A stretch of 64,000 nt of DNA, from NCBI GenBank assembly GCA_027618835.1, contig JAQCHZ010000008.1:1-64000 (forward strand), written 5' to 3'. Positions 54,485 through 63,253 of the stretch are shown in pieces; position 1 is the stretch's first letter, and every line of letters starts with the position of its first letter. Made by a program: the position numbers and the translations under genes. The notes below the pieces were generated by a model. It ran no database searches. It was not told the DNA's origin and worked only from the letters and a program-made list of their open reading frames with translations. The DNA is from Chloroflexota bacterium. GTDB lineage: Bacteria > Chloroflexota > Dehalococcoidia > Lucifugimonadales > Lucifugimonadaceae.

Positions 54485-55987
54485 CTAGTTGTGGCTAACA
54501 GGCTCTGGAAGCGTGATCACGCGTAGCATGTTGGTTGTTCCAGATACGCCGATTGGTAAACCGGCGACAGCAACAATCGTATCGCCTTCTTTTGCGATTT
54601 TTGTTTCGATAGCGAGATTCGAAGCTTCGGCGAACATATCCTGAATGTTTGTGTGCTTTTTTACTGCGACTGGGATCACTCCCCAGCGCAGAGCAAGTTT
54701 TGCTCCGGCTCCTATATCTGGCGTAAGGGCAAAAAGAGGCGTTTCAGGACGATACGCAGCGACGCGTGCAGCCGTGCTTCCCGATGTGGTGAAAGCGATT
54801 ATGGCTTTGGCGTTGATCCTGCGGGCTGTGGCTGTCGCCGCGTCGGCGATTGCATCGTCGATGGGGAGCCCGCCTTTGGAAGCAGCATCGCGTCTTCGCC
54901 CAGCCATTTTCGGATGTTCGAGATAACGCTCAGCTCGTTTTGCGATTTTCGCCATCGCCTGAACCGCCCTGTACGGGTATTTTCCTACCGACGTTTCGGC
55001 TGAAAGCATGATCGCGTCGGTTCCGTCTCGAACCGCGTTGTAGACGTCGGTAACTTCAGCTCGAGTCGGCATTGGCGCTTCGATCATCGATTCCATCATC
55101 TGCGTGGCAGTGATTACCGGCTTTCCGATTTCATTTGCCATTCGAATGATTCGTTTCTGTACGGACGGCACGCGTTCGAACGGCAGTTCGACACCAAGAT
55201 CGCCACGGGCGACCATGACAGCGTCGGACTTGTCCAAAATATCTGCGAGATTGTCGACTGCCTGCTGGATTTCGATCTTGGCAACCAGCTGTGGAGTTTT
55301 GCCCGCTGCGGCGAGTTGTGTTCGAACTCGTACAACGTCGTCGCTGTCTCGAACGTATGAGAGGCCGACGAAATCGATATCGGATGATTCAACCCAGGTT
55401 AGCGCTTTTGCTGTTTCGGGCGTGAAATAGTCGACTGTGGTTGTGTTTCCGGGAGCCGTGACTGCTTTATTTGGCTTCATCACACCGCCACGAGTAACAC
55501 GGCAGTGAATCTCCTCTTCATCGATCGAGTCGACACGTAGTTCAACTGATCCTTCGTCGATAAGAACTAAAGAACCCTTTTTGATGTCGTTGTGTAGACC
55601 GAGCGGCCAGACGTTCGCACGTTCGGCGTTTCCGTCACAAGGCGTTCGCTGGAGGATGAAGCTTTGGCCGGTCTTTAACGTAATTTCCGGTTCTGCCATG
55701 TCGCCGACGCGGTATTTTGGGCCGGGCAGGTCGGCGAGGATTCCGACTGCAACTCCCATTTCCTCTGCGGCTTGACGAAGAATCTTCACATAGCCGTCGT
55801 GGTCTGAAGAATTACCGTGGCTGAGGTTTAGTCGACCGACGGACATTCCCACACGAATCAGCCGTTTTATTCGAGATAACGTGCCCGTGGCGGGTCCGAT
55901 CGTGCAGACAATACGAGTTCGCGCGCGGCTTTTCAAAAACGGTGGGAGCAAATAAGAACTGTCGGTAACGGCCAAGCGATTCTCCAA
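54485..55987 (-). CDS. pyk: Pyruvate kinase
   Basis: A 500-residue glycolytic enzyme making pyruvate and ATP from phosphoenolpyruvate and ADP. RIVCTIGPATGTLSRIKRLI opens the barrel, GRLNLSHGN follows, the metal site is VMVARGDLGVEL, and GKPVITATQMMESMIEAP and AIMLSAETSVGKYP are intact. The C-terminal regulatory domain is present without the extra PEP-utiliser domain. The start is probably TTG at 55987. Convergent with the DUF4129-like gene. Confidence 0.96.
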   Translation of the reverse strand: MENRLAVTDSSYLLPPFLKSRARTRIVCTIGPATGTLSRIKRLIRVGMSVGRLNLSHGNSSDHDGYVKILRQAAEEMGVAVGILADLPGPKYRVGDMAEPEITLKTGQSFILQRTPCDGNAERANVWPLGLHNDIKKGSLVLIDEGSVELRVDSIDEEEIHCRVTRGGVMKPNKAVTAPGNTTTVDYFTPETAKALTWVESSDIDFVGLSYVRDSDDVVRVRTQLAAAGKTPQLVAKIEIQQAVDNLADILDKSDAVMVARGDLGVELPFERVPSVQKRIIRMANEIGKPVITATQMMESMIEAPMPTRAEVTDVYNAVRDGTDAIMLSAETSVGKYPYRAVQAMAKIAKRAERYLEHPKMAGRRRDAASKGGLPIDDAIADAATATARRINAKAIIAFTTSGSTAARVAAYRPETPLFALTPDIGAGAKLALRWGVIPVAVKKHTNIQDMFAEASNLAIETKIAKEGDTIVAVAGLPIGVSGTTNMLRVITLPEPVSHN

Positions 55988-56173
55988 AAATGAGCTGATT
56001 CAATCGTAGGTGACTATAAAGTTATGTACCGAGGATACAGATTTTCAATGGCGAGTTGCTGTTTTTTAGGGCCAAAGATCGCCTATGCGAATTTGACAGC
56101 GAAACTGACAGGTCTAAAATTCAATTAACGCCCCGACACAACTTCGACCTAGTTCTTACTTCAGGATCGCTAC

Positions 56174-56875
56174 GTGACAATCGCACAATCTCTTCTTTCT
56201 CTTCAAAGCACGGATCAATCATTAGCGATAAGGCGACGTGAATATCGCGAAGTTCAGACAGAATTAGATTCTGAAGGTGGCTTGCCAAAGCTTCGGGAGT
56301 CATGCGACAGCACCCGAGTTCGCGTACTCGAAGCAAAGGTAAATATGGCACGCCTCGAATCCGATTTGGCAATGCTGAAGGATGAGGTCGCAGAGCTGGA
56401 GACCCGACTCTACGGTGGAGCTATCACTAACGTGCGTCAGCTTACAGCGATTGAGACAGAGCACTCCTCGGTTCGACGCAATCTAGCCCAGGTCGAAGAG
56501 GCAATCTCTCCGGCGCAAGTTGCCGCAGAGCATGCTGGACAGCAGTTCGCCGACTTAACAGCCGACCTTGAAGCCAAAGAAAAGGCATGGAAGACACGAC
56601 AGGTTGAGCTTCGTTCGGAAAAGATTGAGAAGGGCACTGCATTCAACGAAATGCTGCAAATTCGTAACGACGAAGCTGCGCAGATTCCCGACGACCATCT
56701 TGCCCGATACACGCGACTATTCCGCTCGAACCGAGGCATTGCCATCGTTCGAGTAGACCGTGGTGTTTGTCAGGGTTGTGCAGTTCGACTGCCAGTCGGC
56801 GAACTAACCCGACTCCGAGCGGCTGATGGCCCAATTCCCTGCAGTTGTGGCAGGGCGCTCCTTACCGAGCATTAA
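56174..56875 (+). CDS. Coiled-coil plus C4 zinc-ribbon protein (CdsZ/CT398-like)
   Basis: A 233-residue protein. Residues 1-170 are an antiparallel coiled coil with heptad-rich Glu/Arg/Leu and a tip region LYGGAITNVRQLTAIE. The C-terminal zinc ribbon has CQGC and CSCGR. This is the conserved bacterial family of hairpin coiled-coil zinc-ribbon proteins; its cellular role is not settled, with secretion or RNA-related functions suggested in different organisms. The GTG start is at 56174. Its TAA is followed with no gap by the TTG of the next gene. Confidence 0.85.
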   Translation: MTIAQSLLSLQSTDQSLAIRRREYREVQTELDSEGGLPKLRESCDSTRVRVLEAKVNMARLESDLAMLKDEVAELETRLYGGAITNVRQLTAIETEHSSVRRNLAQVEEAISPAQVAAEHAGQQFADLTADLEAKEKAWKTRQVELRSEKIEKGTAFNEMLQIRNDEAAQIPDDHLARYTRLFRSNRGIAIVRVDRGVCQGCAVRLPVGELTRLRAADGPIPCSCGRALLTEH

Positions 56876-58315
56876 TTGCGGGCAGTTGGATTCCATAGTG
56901 AACCCGCTCAAATTACCAACGCGTCCCTAGGCGATTCTGACTCCGGTCAAGGATCTGGGGACGTTTTTGATTCATCGAGCCGACTTCATCCCCGCGCCGA
57001 GATCGAACTGTACTGTCAGCGAAATTCTCATCATCTGGATAATTGGTTCGAGCCAGCAGAAGACGAAGCAGCAAACGACTTAGACGCCAGACACGATCGA
57101 TATCGCCGGATGCTCGCATCGTTTACCGGAGCTAACGCTCGACTGGCGCTTGTGCTTGTGCCGGATGCATCTCACATCGCCGAAGATCTTGAAACGTTGG
57201 TTTCTCGGCTCCTTGAACTAAACCGCCTCGATACCGAAGTTCGGTGTACCGATCCCGATCGTCCAGACGCACTCCAAAGTGGAGAGCAGTTGTTAGGGCT
57301 AGGCGGACGATCACCCCAGCGACAAGCACGAATTCGAGACGCCATAGTTGCGAAAGCATCTAGAGGCGAAGTGCTTGGAAGAACTCCTTATGGTTATGAA
57401 TCTGGCACAGACGGTCTGATGAAGCCGGTGCCGGTAGAAGCAGAAATAATAAAAGAGATTTTCGAAACGTACGCAGGTCCGTGGCACGCTGATGACTCAA
57501 AACCCAAGGGCGGTCCCGGTCTCAGGGCAATTGCTCGATCGCTGAACGATCGTGGGCTTTTGACTCGCACCGGTCGACCGTGGTCAGCCTTGGCGGTTTC
57601 TGGGATTCTTAAAAATCGTACCTACCTCGGAACGTATAGCCGGTACGGTGTTCGAATCGCTGGAAGTCATGAACCACTGATCGAACGTGAAATATTTAAT
57701 CGTGCTGAAGCTGTGACCAAAACTCGTAAGCCAGTCCGGCGTCGAGCAACCGAACCGCCGTACCTACTTGGTGGAATTGCCCGTTGCGATTTGTGCGGTC
57801 GTGGCCTGTCGGGACTCACTCGACGGAGAAGCTGGAAACGGACCAATGGTACGTCTACTTCGAAATCGTACCGGTACTACGAGTGTCCTTCACGAGACGC
57901 CCGCCGAGAGCGTACCGAGGATGTTGCACGTCACGCCTCATGGCATGCCGACGAACTCGAAACAGCGGTTCTTGCTGACATTGGTGGCTGGGGACGCCGG
58001 GTTCAGAATAAATTGAAACCGGAAGTCGGTGATTCAGTGGCAGAAAAGATCGCTGATGCCGAGCGAGAGTTCACCCGTGCCGTAAGGGCTGTGGCTTCGG
58101 CGTACGGAACATTGAACGACCTCGCTGCCCCGTTGGAGCGATTAGAACGGACACGCTCTGGCTCAGGGGCACCTTCGGTCGAACAGATCGATATCGAACA
58201 ACTACTTACCGACGTGCAAAGTACCGATATCAGCGTAGCCAAGGCTGCCGTTACCGCAGTGGTCGAGCGAGTGATCGTTGGCGAAGACCAAGCTGAAGTG
58301 CTTCCACGGTTCTAG
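56876..58315 (+). CDS. Serine-recombinase-like protein with degenerate catalytic domain
   Basis: A 479-residue protein. Residues about 145-390 are clearly a large-serine-recombinase DNA-binding region: recombinase domain (RGEVLGRTPYGYE, GGPGLRAIARSLNDRGL, VSGILKNRTYLGTYSRYG) and zinc-ribbon (ARCDLCGRGL, YYECPS), then a coiled coil. The N-terminal resolvase domain is recognisable only in outline. The usual YxRVS active-site segment reads GFHSEPAQ, and the DRLxR segment reads DASHIAED, so the catalytic Ser and both Arg are missing. It starts at the base after the zinc-ribbon gene stop (TAA TTG). A domesticated DNA-binding protein is more likely than an active integrase. Confidence 0.8.
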   Translation: MRAVGFHSEPAQITNASLGDSDSGQGSGDVFDSSSRLHPRAEIELYCQRNSHHLDNWFEPAEDEAANDLDARHDRYRRMLASFTGANARLALVLVPDASHIAEDLETLVSRLLELNRLDTEVRCTDPDRPDALQSGEQLLGLGGRSPQRQARIRDAIVAKASRGEVLGRTPYGYESGTDGLMKPVPVEAEIIKEIFETYAGPWHADDSKPKGGPGLRAIARSLNDRGLLTRTGRPWSALAVSGILKNRTYLGTYSRYGVRIAGSHEPLIEREIFNRAEAVTKTRKPVRRRATEPPYLLGGIARCDLCGRGLSGLTRRRSWKRTNGTSTSKSYRYYECPSRDARRERTEDVARHASWHADELETAVLADIGGWGRRVQNKLKPEVGDSVAEKIADAEREFTRAVRAVASAYGTLNDLAAPLERLERTRSGSGAPSVEQIDIEQLLTDVQSTDISVAKAAVTAVVERVIVGEDQAEVLPRF

Positions 58316-58478
58316 TTGGAACTTGGTGATAAGCCGGGATTCTGGGCGGATCGTACGTCTACCTGATCGTCTTAGATCGCAATCCCACAAGACTTGCTAA
58401 CTTGGGGTAATCAGCTTACTATTAGTAAGTGCGATATTAATTACGTATATTTTGATAGTTCTGGTGCTGGAGATAATC

Positions 58479-59468
58479 ATGCCCGCAGTAACGGTCGACA
58501 ACATTCTTGCCTTGGATCGAGTGGCGCGTCCTGCCGACGGCAGCAAGGTCCGATCGGTGATGACTATCACGACCGCCCCTTCAGGATTCGAAGGTGAAGG
58601 CTTTCCAGTGCGACGTGGGTTCGCCGGAATCCCGCAGCAGTACCTCGACCCGTTCATCATGCTCGACCAGATGGGCGAAAATGAGTGGCGCGCTGGTGAG
58701 GCGAAGGGCACACCGTGGCATCCACATCGTGGATTTGAAACGGTCACCTACATGATCGAAGGTGAGTTCATGCATCGTGATTCCGAAGGCGGAGGCGGTG
58801 TCATAAGCGACGGTGACACGCAATGGATGACTGCCGGGGCAGGGATTCTTCACATCGAAGTTCCGACCGAGGAAATCGTCATCAGTGGTGGAACGGTTCA
58901 CGGAACCCAGCTTTGGGTTAACCTGCCGCGCGATAAGAAGTGGGCCAAACCTCGATATCAAGATATTTCTCGAACGAACCTTTCGTTGCTCAGTTCGCAC
59001 GATGGCGGGGCGCTTGTTCGTGTAATTGCAGGGTCGCTTGACGATCACGATGGTCCTGGCGTTACTTATTCTCCAATCACGTACGTCCATGCCACGATTA
59101 GTCCGGGGGCGCAGTTGGAACTGCCTTGGAATCCTGAGTACAACGCTTTGGCTTATGTGCTTGCAGGTAAGGGCACGGTTGGTCCGAACAAGAACGCTAT
59201 TCATCTGGGGCAGGCTGCCGTTTTTGGCGAGGGCGATTCGATAGTAATGACAGCCGACGAGGAGCAGGACAGCAAGGCGCCTGATCTGGAGATTTTGATT
59301 CTTGGTGGTCAGCCGATTCGAGAGCCGGTGGCTTGGTACGGTCCGTTCGTGATGAACACGCAGGAAGAGCTTCAGCAGGCGTTCGCCGACTACCACGCTG
59401 GCAAGCTCGGCGTGATTCCGCCCGACGTGATTCCACACACGAGTGGCGGAGAAGACGCACAGGCTTAG
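58479..59468 (+). CDS. Pirin-family bicupin protein
   Basis: A 329-residue pirin. The N-terminal cupin has the iron ligands in WHPHRGFETVTYMIEGEF and in ILHIEVPTEE (His and Glu). The second cupin, ELPWNPEYNALAYVLAGKG, lacks a full ligand set, as usual. Pirins act as quercetinase-like dioxygenases or redox-dependent regulators. The C-terminal extension of about 45 residues includes PVAWYGPFVMNTQEEL. The ATG at 58479 has GGAG six bases upstream; the upstream hydrophobic frame is not family sequence. Confidence 0.9.
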   Translation: MPAVTVDNILALDRVARPADGSKVRSVMTITTAPSGFEGEGFPVRRGFAGIPQQYLDPFIMLDQMGENEWRAGEAKGTPWHPHRGFETVTYMIEGEFMHRDSEGGGGVISDGDTQWMTAGAGILHIEVPTEEIVISGGTVHGTQLWVNLPRDKKWAKPRYQDISRTNLSLLSSHDGGALVRVIAGSLDDHDGPGVTYSPITYVHATISPGAQLELPWNPEYNALAYVLAGKGTVGPNKNAIHLGQAAVFGEGDSIVMTADEEQDSKAPDLEILILGGQPIREPVAWYGPFVMNTQEELQQAFADYHAGKLGVIPPDVIPHTSGGEDAQA

Positions 59469-59657
59469 ATTGTTGGTGCGTTTCGGAGAGGTATCGTCAC
59501 ATTGATCTGCCCGTCAGAGTAAAGTGTCGTTCAAGCAAGCTTCGAAACTTAGATCGTGCCTGGAGCCCTGACACCAAAGGTTCTGACAAAACCGATCACA
59601 TCTGGTGATGGTATGTACCCCTGGACAGAACCGCGCAGGCACTTGGAGTAGCAATTA

Positions 59658-59690
59658 AACAAATAGGGTGCAGCCCGAAGGCCACACCCT
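59658..59690 (-). terminator. Intrinsic terminator of the RRM-protein gene
   Basis: Outer arms AGGGTG (59665-59670)/CACCCT (59685-59690), inner GC-rich arms, then T-rich sequence on the minus strand. It lies 45 bases past the stop at 59734. Confidence 0.75.
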
Positions 59691-59733
59691 AAATAACTCT
59701 AGCTTTGTAGTTTGGTGTAACTACACTAACTGC

Positions 59734-60087
59734 TTACCAGCGTTCTCGACGATCACGGTCGCCACCGCCGCCATCGCCACGGTCGCCACCGCCGCCACCG
59801 CCGCCACGGTATCCACCGCCGCCGCCGCCGGAGCGAGGAGCCTGCTCTTTAGCCTCGTTTACAACAATTGGTCGACCATCGAGGTCAGAACCGTCCATCT
59901 CTGAAATGGCTTGTTGAACAGGACCTTCCTCTGTAAACGTCACAAATCCAAAACCGCGAGACCTACCGGTCTCCCGATCACTGATAACGGTTGCCTCTTC
60001 AATGTCACCGAACCGCTCGAAAGCAGTCTTGAGACCGGACGAATCCGTCTCCCATGCGAGGCTACCAACAAATAACTTTTTACCCAT
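59734..60087 (-). CDS. Glycine-rich RRM RNA-binding protein
   Basis: A 117-residue protein. Residues 1-80 form one RNA-recognition motif with RNP2 LFVGSL and RNP1 RGFGFVTF. Residues 85-117 are Gly/Arg/Asp-rich. Proteins of this build in bacteria are cold- or stress-responsive RNA chaperones. The gene has its own terminator. Confidence 0.93.
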   Translation of the reverse strand: MGKKLFVGSLAWETDSSGLKTAFERFGDIEEATVISDRETGRSRGFGFVTFTEEGPVQQAISEMDGSDLDGRPIVVNEAKEQAPRSGGGGGGYRGGGGGGGDRGDGGGGDRDRRERW

Positions 60088-60290
60088 AAATCTATACTCA
60101 ATCGTGAGAATCCCATCGAATGTTCTTTGTTGAACAAATCCGATTGCCGCTAATTACGGTTATCGTCCCACATTATGTTTCTGTACCCTGCCGCGACTTA
60201 CCCGAGTGACCTCATCTTGCTGACGAAATTACGCGGGCGTTGGTCAGGGGCGGGGTACAACGTGAATTATATCTTCTGATCGGAAACTGT

Positions 60291-60550
60291 GGAGTGCTGT
60301 CAGGTCCCTTGCGTGTACTCGACGATTTGCTCGACATAAATACGTGATCAATCCCTGTATTTAAGCTAACAACTCGATCCTTAAAGTCGACCACTCGTTT
60401 GTGAATATCTTCCGTCGGACGTCCGCTGGAACATGCTGACCGTCTGTGGCATGGACTCTCAAATAATCTCGTAGCTCGCCGAACGCAGTACAAGACTGGC
60501 TTCTGGCCTCGGTGTTCACCGGCGAACTCGACTCTCCTCGCACTCCACCA
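60291..60550 (+). ncRNA. Candidate structured RNA with tmRNA-like ends
   Basis: The segment begins GGAGTGC and ends GCACTCC-ACCA, giving a perfect 7-bp acceptor-type stem with a CCA end. The 3' end CTCCACCA and an upstream CTCGACT resemble tmRNA (consensus TTCGACTCC...CTCCACCA), and the 5' region contains CTCGACGATTTGC, similar to the tmRNA D-loop. A terminator follows 40 bases later with no other rightward gene to serve. Against this: the T-arm is imperfect, the length (260) is short, and no convincing tag frame ending in Ala-Ala is visible. Confidence 0.35.
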
Positions 60551-60590
60551 AACGCATTGGGGTTAGGTAAACCGGTGAAAGCTTAAATTC

Positions 60591-60619
60591 AAAGACCCAG
60601 CGCTAGGCTGGGTCTTTGT
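60591..60619 (+). terminator. Strong intrinsic terminator
   Basis: A perfect 11-bp stem AAAGACCCAGC (60591-60601)/GCTGGGTCTTT (60607-60617). No rightward protein gene precedes it within 1 kb, which implies a non-coding transcript upstream. Confidence 0.85.
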
Positions 60620-60631
60620 TGGGATTCTTAC

Positions 60632-60660
60632 TGGTCGGGGCGGCAGGACTCGAGCCTGCG
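60632..60660 (-). other. tRNA-Pro 3'-end fragment
   Basis: Reverse complement reads CGCAGG-CTCGAGT-CCTGC-CGCCCCG-ACCA: a perfect T-arm, the acceptor 3' strand of tRNA-Pro, and CCA. The 5' half (expected to begin CGGGGCG) is absent; instead the sequence runs into a CTCCCG-AAGG-CGGGAG hairpin and repeat copy 13. It is a partial tRNA, like the remnant left at an attachment site or carried by a mobile repeat. Confidence 0.7.
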
Positions 60661-60689
60661 CTCCCACACTCCCGAAGGCGGGAGGAGCG

Positions 60690-60775
60690 TTTAGCTCCGG
60701 GCGTCGTCGAACGACTTGGTCGCACGTCGCAGTCTCCACCTCTAGCTCCCCCACTCTGGGGGAGGACTGAATCTG
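60690..60775 (+). repeat. Dual-hairpin intergenic repeat, copy 13
   Basis: Hairpin 1 is GTCGT-CGA-ACGAC (60703-60715); hairpin 2 is CTCCCCCA-CTC-TGGGGGAG (60746-60764). It is adjacent to the tRNA-Pro fragment. Confidence 0.85.
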
Positions 60776-60872
60776 CCTCTGGAGTCGCACGTTTGAACCA
60801 GCCATAATTCAGAATGGCAAGGTTGGTTGTTGAGTGTTTGTGAGCCGACAAACCTAGTACCCTTGAATATGT

Positions 60873-61248
60873 CGCGAGGGGGACGGACGGTCGCCGCTGT
60901 GTTTCGACACGGGGGAGGAAAGTCCGAGCACCTCATGAATCAGAGTGCCTGCTAACGGCAGGGCGGGGCAACCCGACAGAAAGTGCAACAGAAAATAAAC
61001 CGCCTTTCGTTTCGGCGATCGGTAAGGATGAAACGGTGCGGTAAGAGCGCACCGCTCGGATGGCGACATTCGAGGCAAGGTAAACCTCACTCGGTGCAAG
61101 ACCAAATAGGGAAGCTATGACCGGATTCGGGGAGCTTCCGGGTTGGTTGCTTGAGCCTGTAGGCAACTGCAGGCCTAGATGGATGGCCGTCACTGATTTC
61201 GCTTCATTGCGGAGTTAGTACAGGACTCGGCTTATAGTCCGCCTCGCG
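60873..61248 (+). ncRNA. rnpB: RNase P RNA (type A)
   Basis: The catalytic RNA that matures tRNA 5' ends. P1 closes with CGCGAGG (60873-60879)/CCTCGCG (about 61242-61248). Conserved regions appear in order: GGGGAGGAAAGTCCG, GACAGAAA with ACCGCC, GGTAAGGATGAAACGGTGCG, GGTGCAAGACC, AGATGGATGGCCGTC and the 3' ACAGGACTCGGCTTATAG. Length (about 376) and order fit type A. A terminator follows. Confidence 0.95.
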
Positions 61249-61267
61249 GCGAGACGAAACTTACGTG

Positions 61268-61302
61268 AATAGCCCCCGGCAAAACCGTGGGCTATTGTTT
61301 TT
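61268..61302 (+). terminator. Intrinsic terminator of rnpB
   Basis: AATAGCCC/GGGCTATT with an inner CGG/CCG pair, followed by GTTTTT. Confidence 0.88.
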
Positions 61303-61476
61303 AACGGCTACAGACATGGGTATAGAGAAGTGGCGACGACATTCAGATTGTCATTCTGAATTCCGTTCGGCGTTGGTCAGGCAGTCGAGGTCAACGCATG
61401 AGTGTTGGATTTGAATTCACTTATAGGCGTATGCTCTGTCCCGTTAAGTCAGGCGAAAGTCAAAGGATCCGTTCAT

Positions 61477-62424
61477 ATGTCAGCGACACCGACATCATCG
61501 ACCGTTTTTGAACCAGTGGCAGGATGGCCCGCTGTTCCTCACGGGATAATTCTCAAAGAAGCTACTTCTCTTGCGATCGATGAAAACGACCACGTCTACG
61601 TGTTCAATCGTGGCAATACTCCGATGGTTATCTTTGATCGAGATGGAAACTTCCTGAATTCATGGGGAACGGGCGACTATATTCGTCCTCATGGAGCACA
61701 TGTCACTCCAGAGGGCGATCTTTTACTGGTGGATGACTTTGGGCATACGCTCAAAAAAACCAGTGTTGACGGAGATCTGAAATTCGTAATCGGCACTCAT
61801 GGTGAAGCATCGGATTGGCAACAGGGCGCACCTTTTAATCGCCCTACGGATGCGTACATTTCGCCGGTTTCGGGAGATATTTTTGTAACGGACGGTTATG
61901 GAAATTCGCGAGTACATCGATTTAAGCCCAATGGCGAACATGTGATGTCATGGGGAGAACCGGGTACTGGTCCGGGGCAGTTCAGTCTTCCTCACAATTT
62001 GGTCGTGTTGAATGATGGACGCGTCGTTGTCTGTGACAGAGAGAACTTCCGCATTCAGGTATTTACTGAGGATGGCGAGTACATCGAACAGCATCACTTC
62101 CACCGACCACAGGCGATTAGTCTTGGGCGTGGCGACGACAGTGCTATTTATCTAACCGAAACTCGTCCTCCAGAGGTTCAAGAGGGCGTGCCGGGACTCG
62201 GTCTGAAAATCCGAGTTCTTGATCAATCGTTTAGCGAGATAACGAACTTTGGTGCCGGAACATCTGGTGTTGGTCCCGATCAATTTATTTCGCCGCATGG
62301 TATTTCTGTCGACTCAGAAGGATCGGTTTACGTGGCTGAAGTTTCGTACACGGCCATGGGTTCGAGACTCGACCCTCCACGTGAGGTTACGAGCTTGCGA
62401 AAGTGGAAACGTGTTGCTGGGTAG
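61477..62424 (+). CDS. NHL-repeat six-bladed beta-propeller protein
   Basis: A 315-residue protein composed of NHL-type repeats. Each blade shows the pattern xxxVYVFNRGN...VxxFDxxGxFLxxWG, for example FVTDGYGNSRVHRFKPNGEH and VVVCDRENFRIQVFTEDGEY. It resembles the peptidylglycine alpha-amidating lyase-like propellers common in environmental bacteria; a lyase, hydrolase or scaffold role cannot be decided. No signal peptide from the chosen ATG at 61477, which has AGGA nine bases upstream. Confidence 0.82.
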   Translation: MSATPTSSTVFEPVAGWPAVPHGIILKEATSLAIDENDHVYVFNRGNTPMVIFDRDGNFLNSWGTGDYIRPHGAHVTPEGDLLLVDDFGHTLKKTSVDGDLKFVIGTHGEASDWQQGAPFNRPTDAYISPVSGDIFVTDGYGNSRVHRFKPNGEHVMSWGEPGTGPGQFSLPHNLVVLNDGRVVVCDRENFRIQVFTEDGEYIEQHHFHRPQAISLGRGDDSAIYLTETRPPEVQEGVPGLGLKIRVLDQSFSEITNFGAGTSGVGPDQFISPHGISVDSEGSVYVAEVSYTAMGSRLDPPREVTSLRKWKRVAG

Positions 62425-62484
62425 TTGGCTTTTCGTTGATTCTTGCGCCGGGTTGGAAAGTCTATTCACGAGGGATTTAGTTAG

Positions 62485-63210
62485 ATGAGTGAAGCACCAT
62501 ATGGTCACGTCAAAGCTCTGGTATTTGATGTGTTTGGCACTGTCGTAGACTGGCGTGGCTCGATCATTCGAGAGATCAGAGCTACTGGCAAGACGAACGG
62601 GGTCGATGGTGACTGGGAGGCGTTTGCCGATCGATGGCGAGCTGGCTATCACGACGGTATGAACGCTTTCCGTAGTGGTGAAGCTGAGTGGAAAACCGCA
62701 GATCAGATGTACCGAGAACGACTTGATCTGCTTCTCGGTGAGTATGGGATTTCAGGATTTTCGGAACAAGAAACCGACCACCTGAATAAGGCATGGCACC
62801 GACTCGATCCGTGGGCTGATGCGGTCGAAGGTTTGACGATGCTCAAGAGCAAATTCGTAATTGGGACTCTGTCTAACGGGAACGTCGGTTTGCTTGTAAA
62901 CATGGCAAAGTACGGTGGACTTCCGTGGGATTGTGTTTTGGCTGGCGAACTTGCTGGCAGTTATAAGCCCGACCCGAAGGTCTATCTGATGGTAAGCGAA
63001 TTACTTGGCATCGAGCCGCACGAAGTGATGATGACTGCAGCGCACAACCATGATCTGATCGCAGCGAAGAAGACAGGGTTGTCGACGGCTTTCGTGAGTC
63101 GACCTGATGAGTACGGTGTTTCGGCGCGCAAGCCCGATCTTGTGGCTGCAACTGAAGCGGATGTTTCAGCGACAGACTTTGTGGATCTCGCCGTTCAACT
63201 GGTTGTTTAA
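62485..63210 (+). CDS. Haloacid dehalogenase type II (HAD superfamily)
   Basis: A 241-residue HAD hydrolase of the L-2-haloacid dehalogenase subgroup. Motif I is VFDVFGTVVDWRGSI with the nucleophile Asp, motif II TLSNGN, motif III Lys in GSYKPDPKVY, and motif IV MMTAAHNHDLIAAKKTG. The Trp after the nucleophile motif and the helical cap are as in type II dehalogenases. Substrates may be 2-haloacids or a phosphorylated metabolite. Separated from the propeller gene by about 60 bases. Confidence 0.87.
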   Translation: MSEAPYGHVKALVFDVFGTVVDWRGSIIREIRATGKTNGVDGDWEAFADRWRAGYHDGMNAFRSGEAEWKTADQMYRERLDLLLGEYGISGFSEQETDHLNKAWHRLDPWADAVEGLTMLKSKFVIGTLSNGNVGLLVNMAKYGGLPWDCVLAGELAGSYKPDPKVYLMVSELLGIEPHEVMMTAAHNHDLIAAKKTGLSTAFVSRPDEYGVSARKPDLVAATEADVSATDFVDLAVQLVV

Positions 63211-63253
63211 GTGAGTGGAGGTGATCGGTTACTCGTGGCTATCGACCGTATCT

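Larger units (their letters stand above)
60088..60872. other. RNA- and repeat-containing intergenic region
   Basis: No protein gene is supported in this 785-base stretch. It holds the tmRNA-like candidate (60291-60550), a strong rightward terminator (60591-60619), a tRNA-Pro 3' fragment (60632-60660) and repeat copy 13. The leftward frames at 60212-60493 and 60563-60851 are not protein-like. Confidence 0.7.

Noticed and set aside
56876-58315. Active integrase/prophage module
   Set aside because: The recombinase lacks catalytic residues and there are no phage or transfer genes or attachment repeats nearby.
60212-60493. 93-codon leftward frame overlapping the tmRNA-like RNA
   Set aside because: Basic, low-information sequence with no recognisable domain; the opposite strand has stronger RNA evidence.
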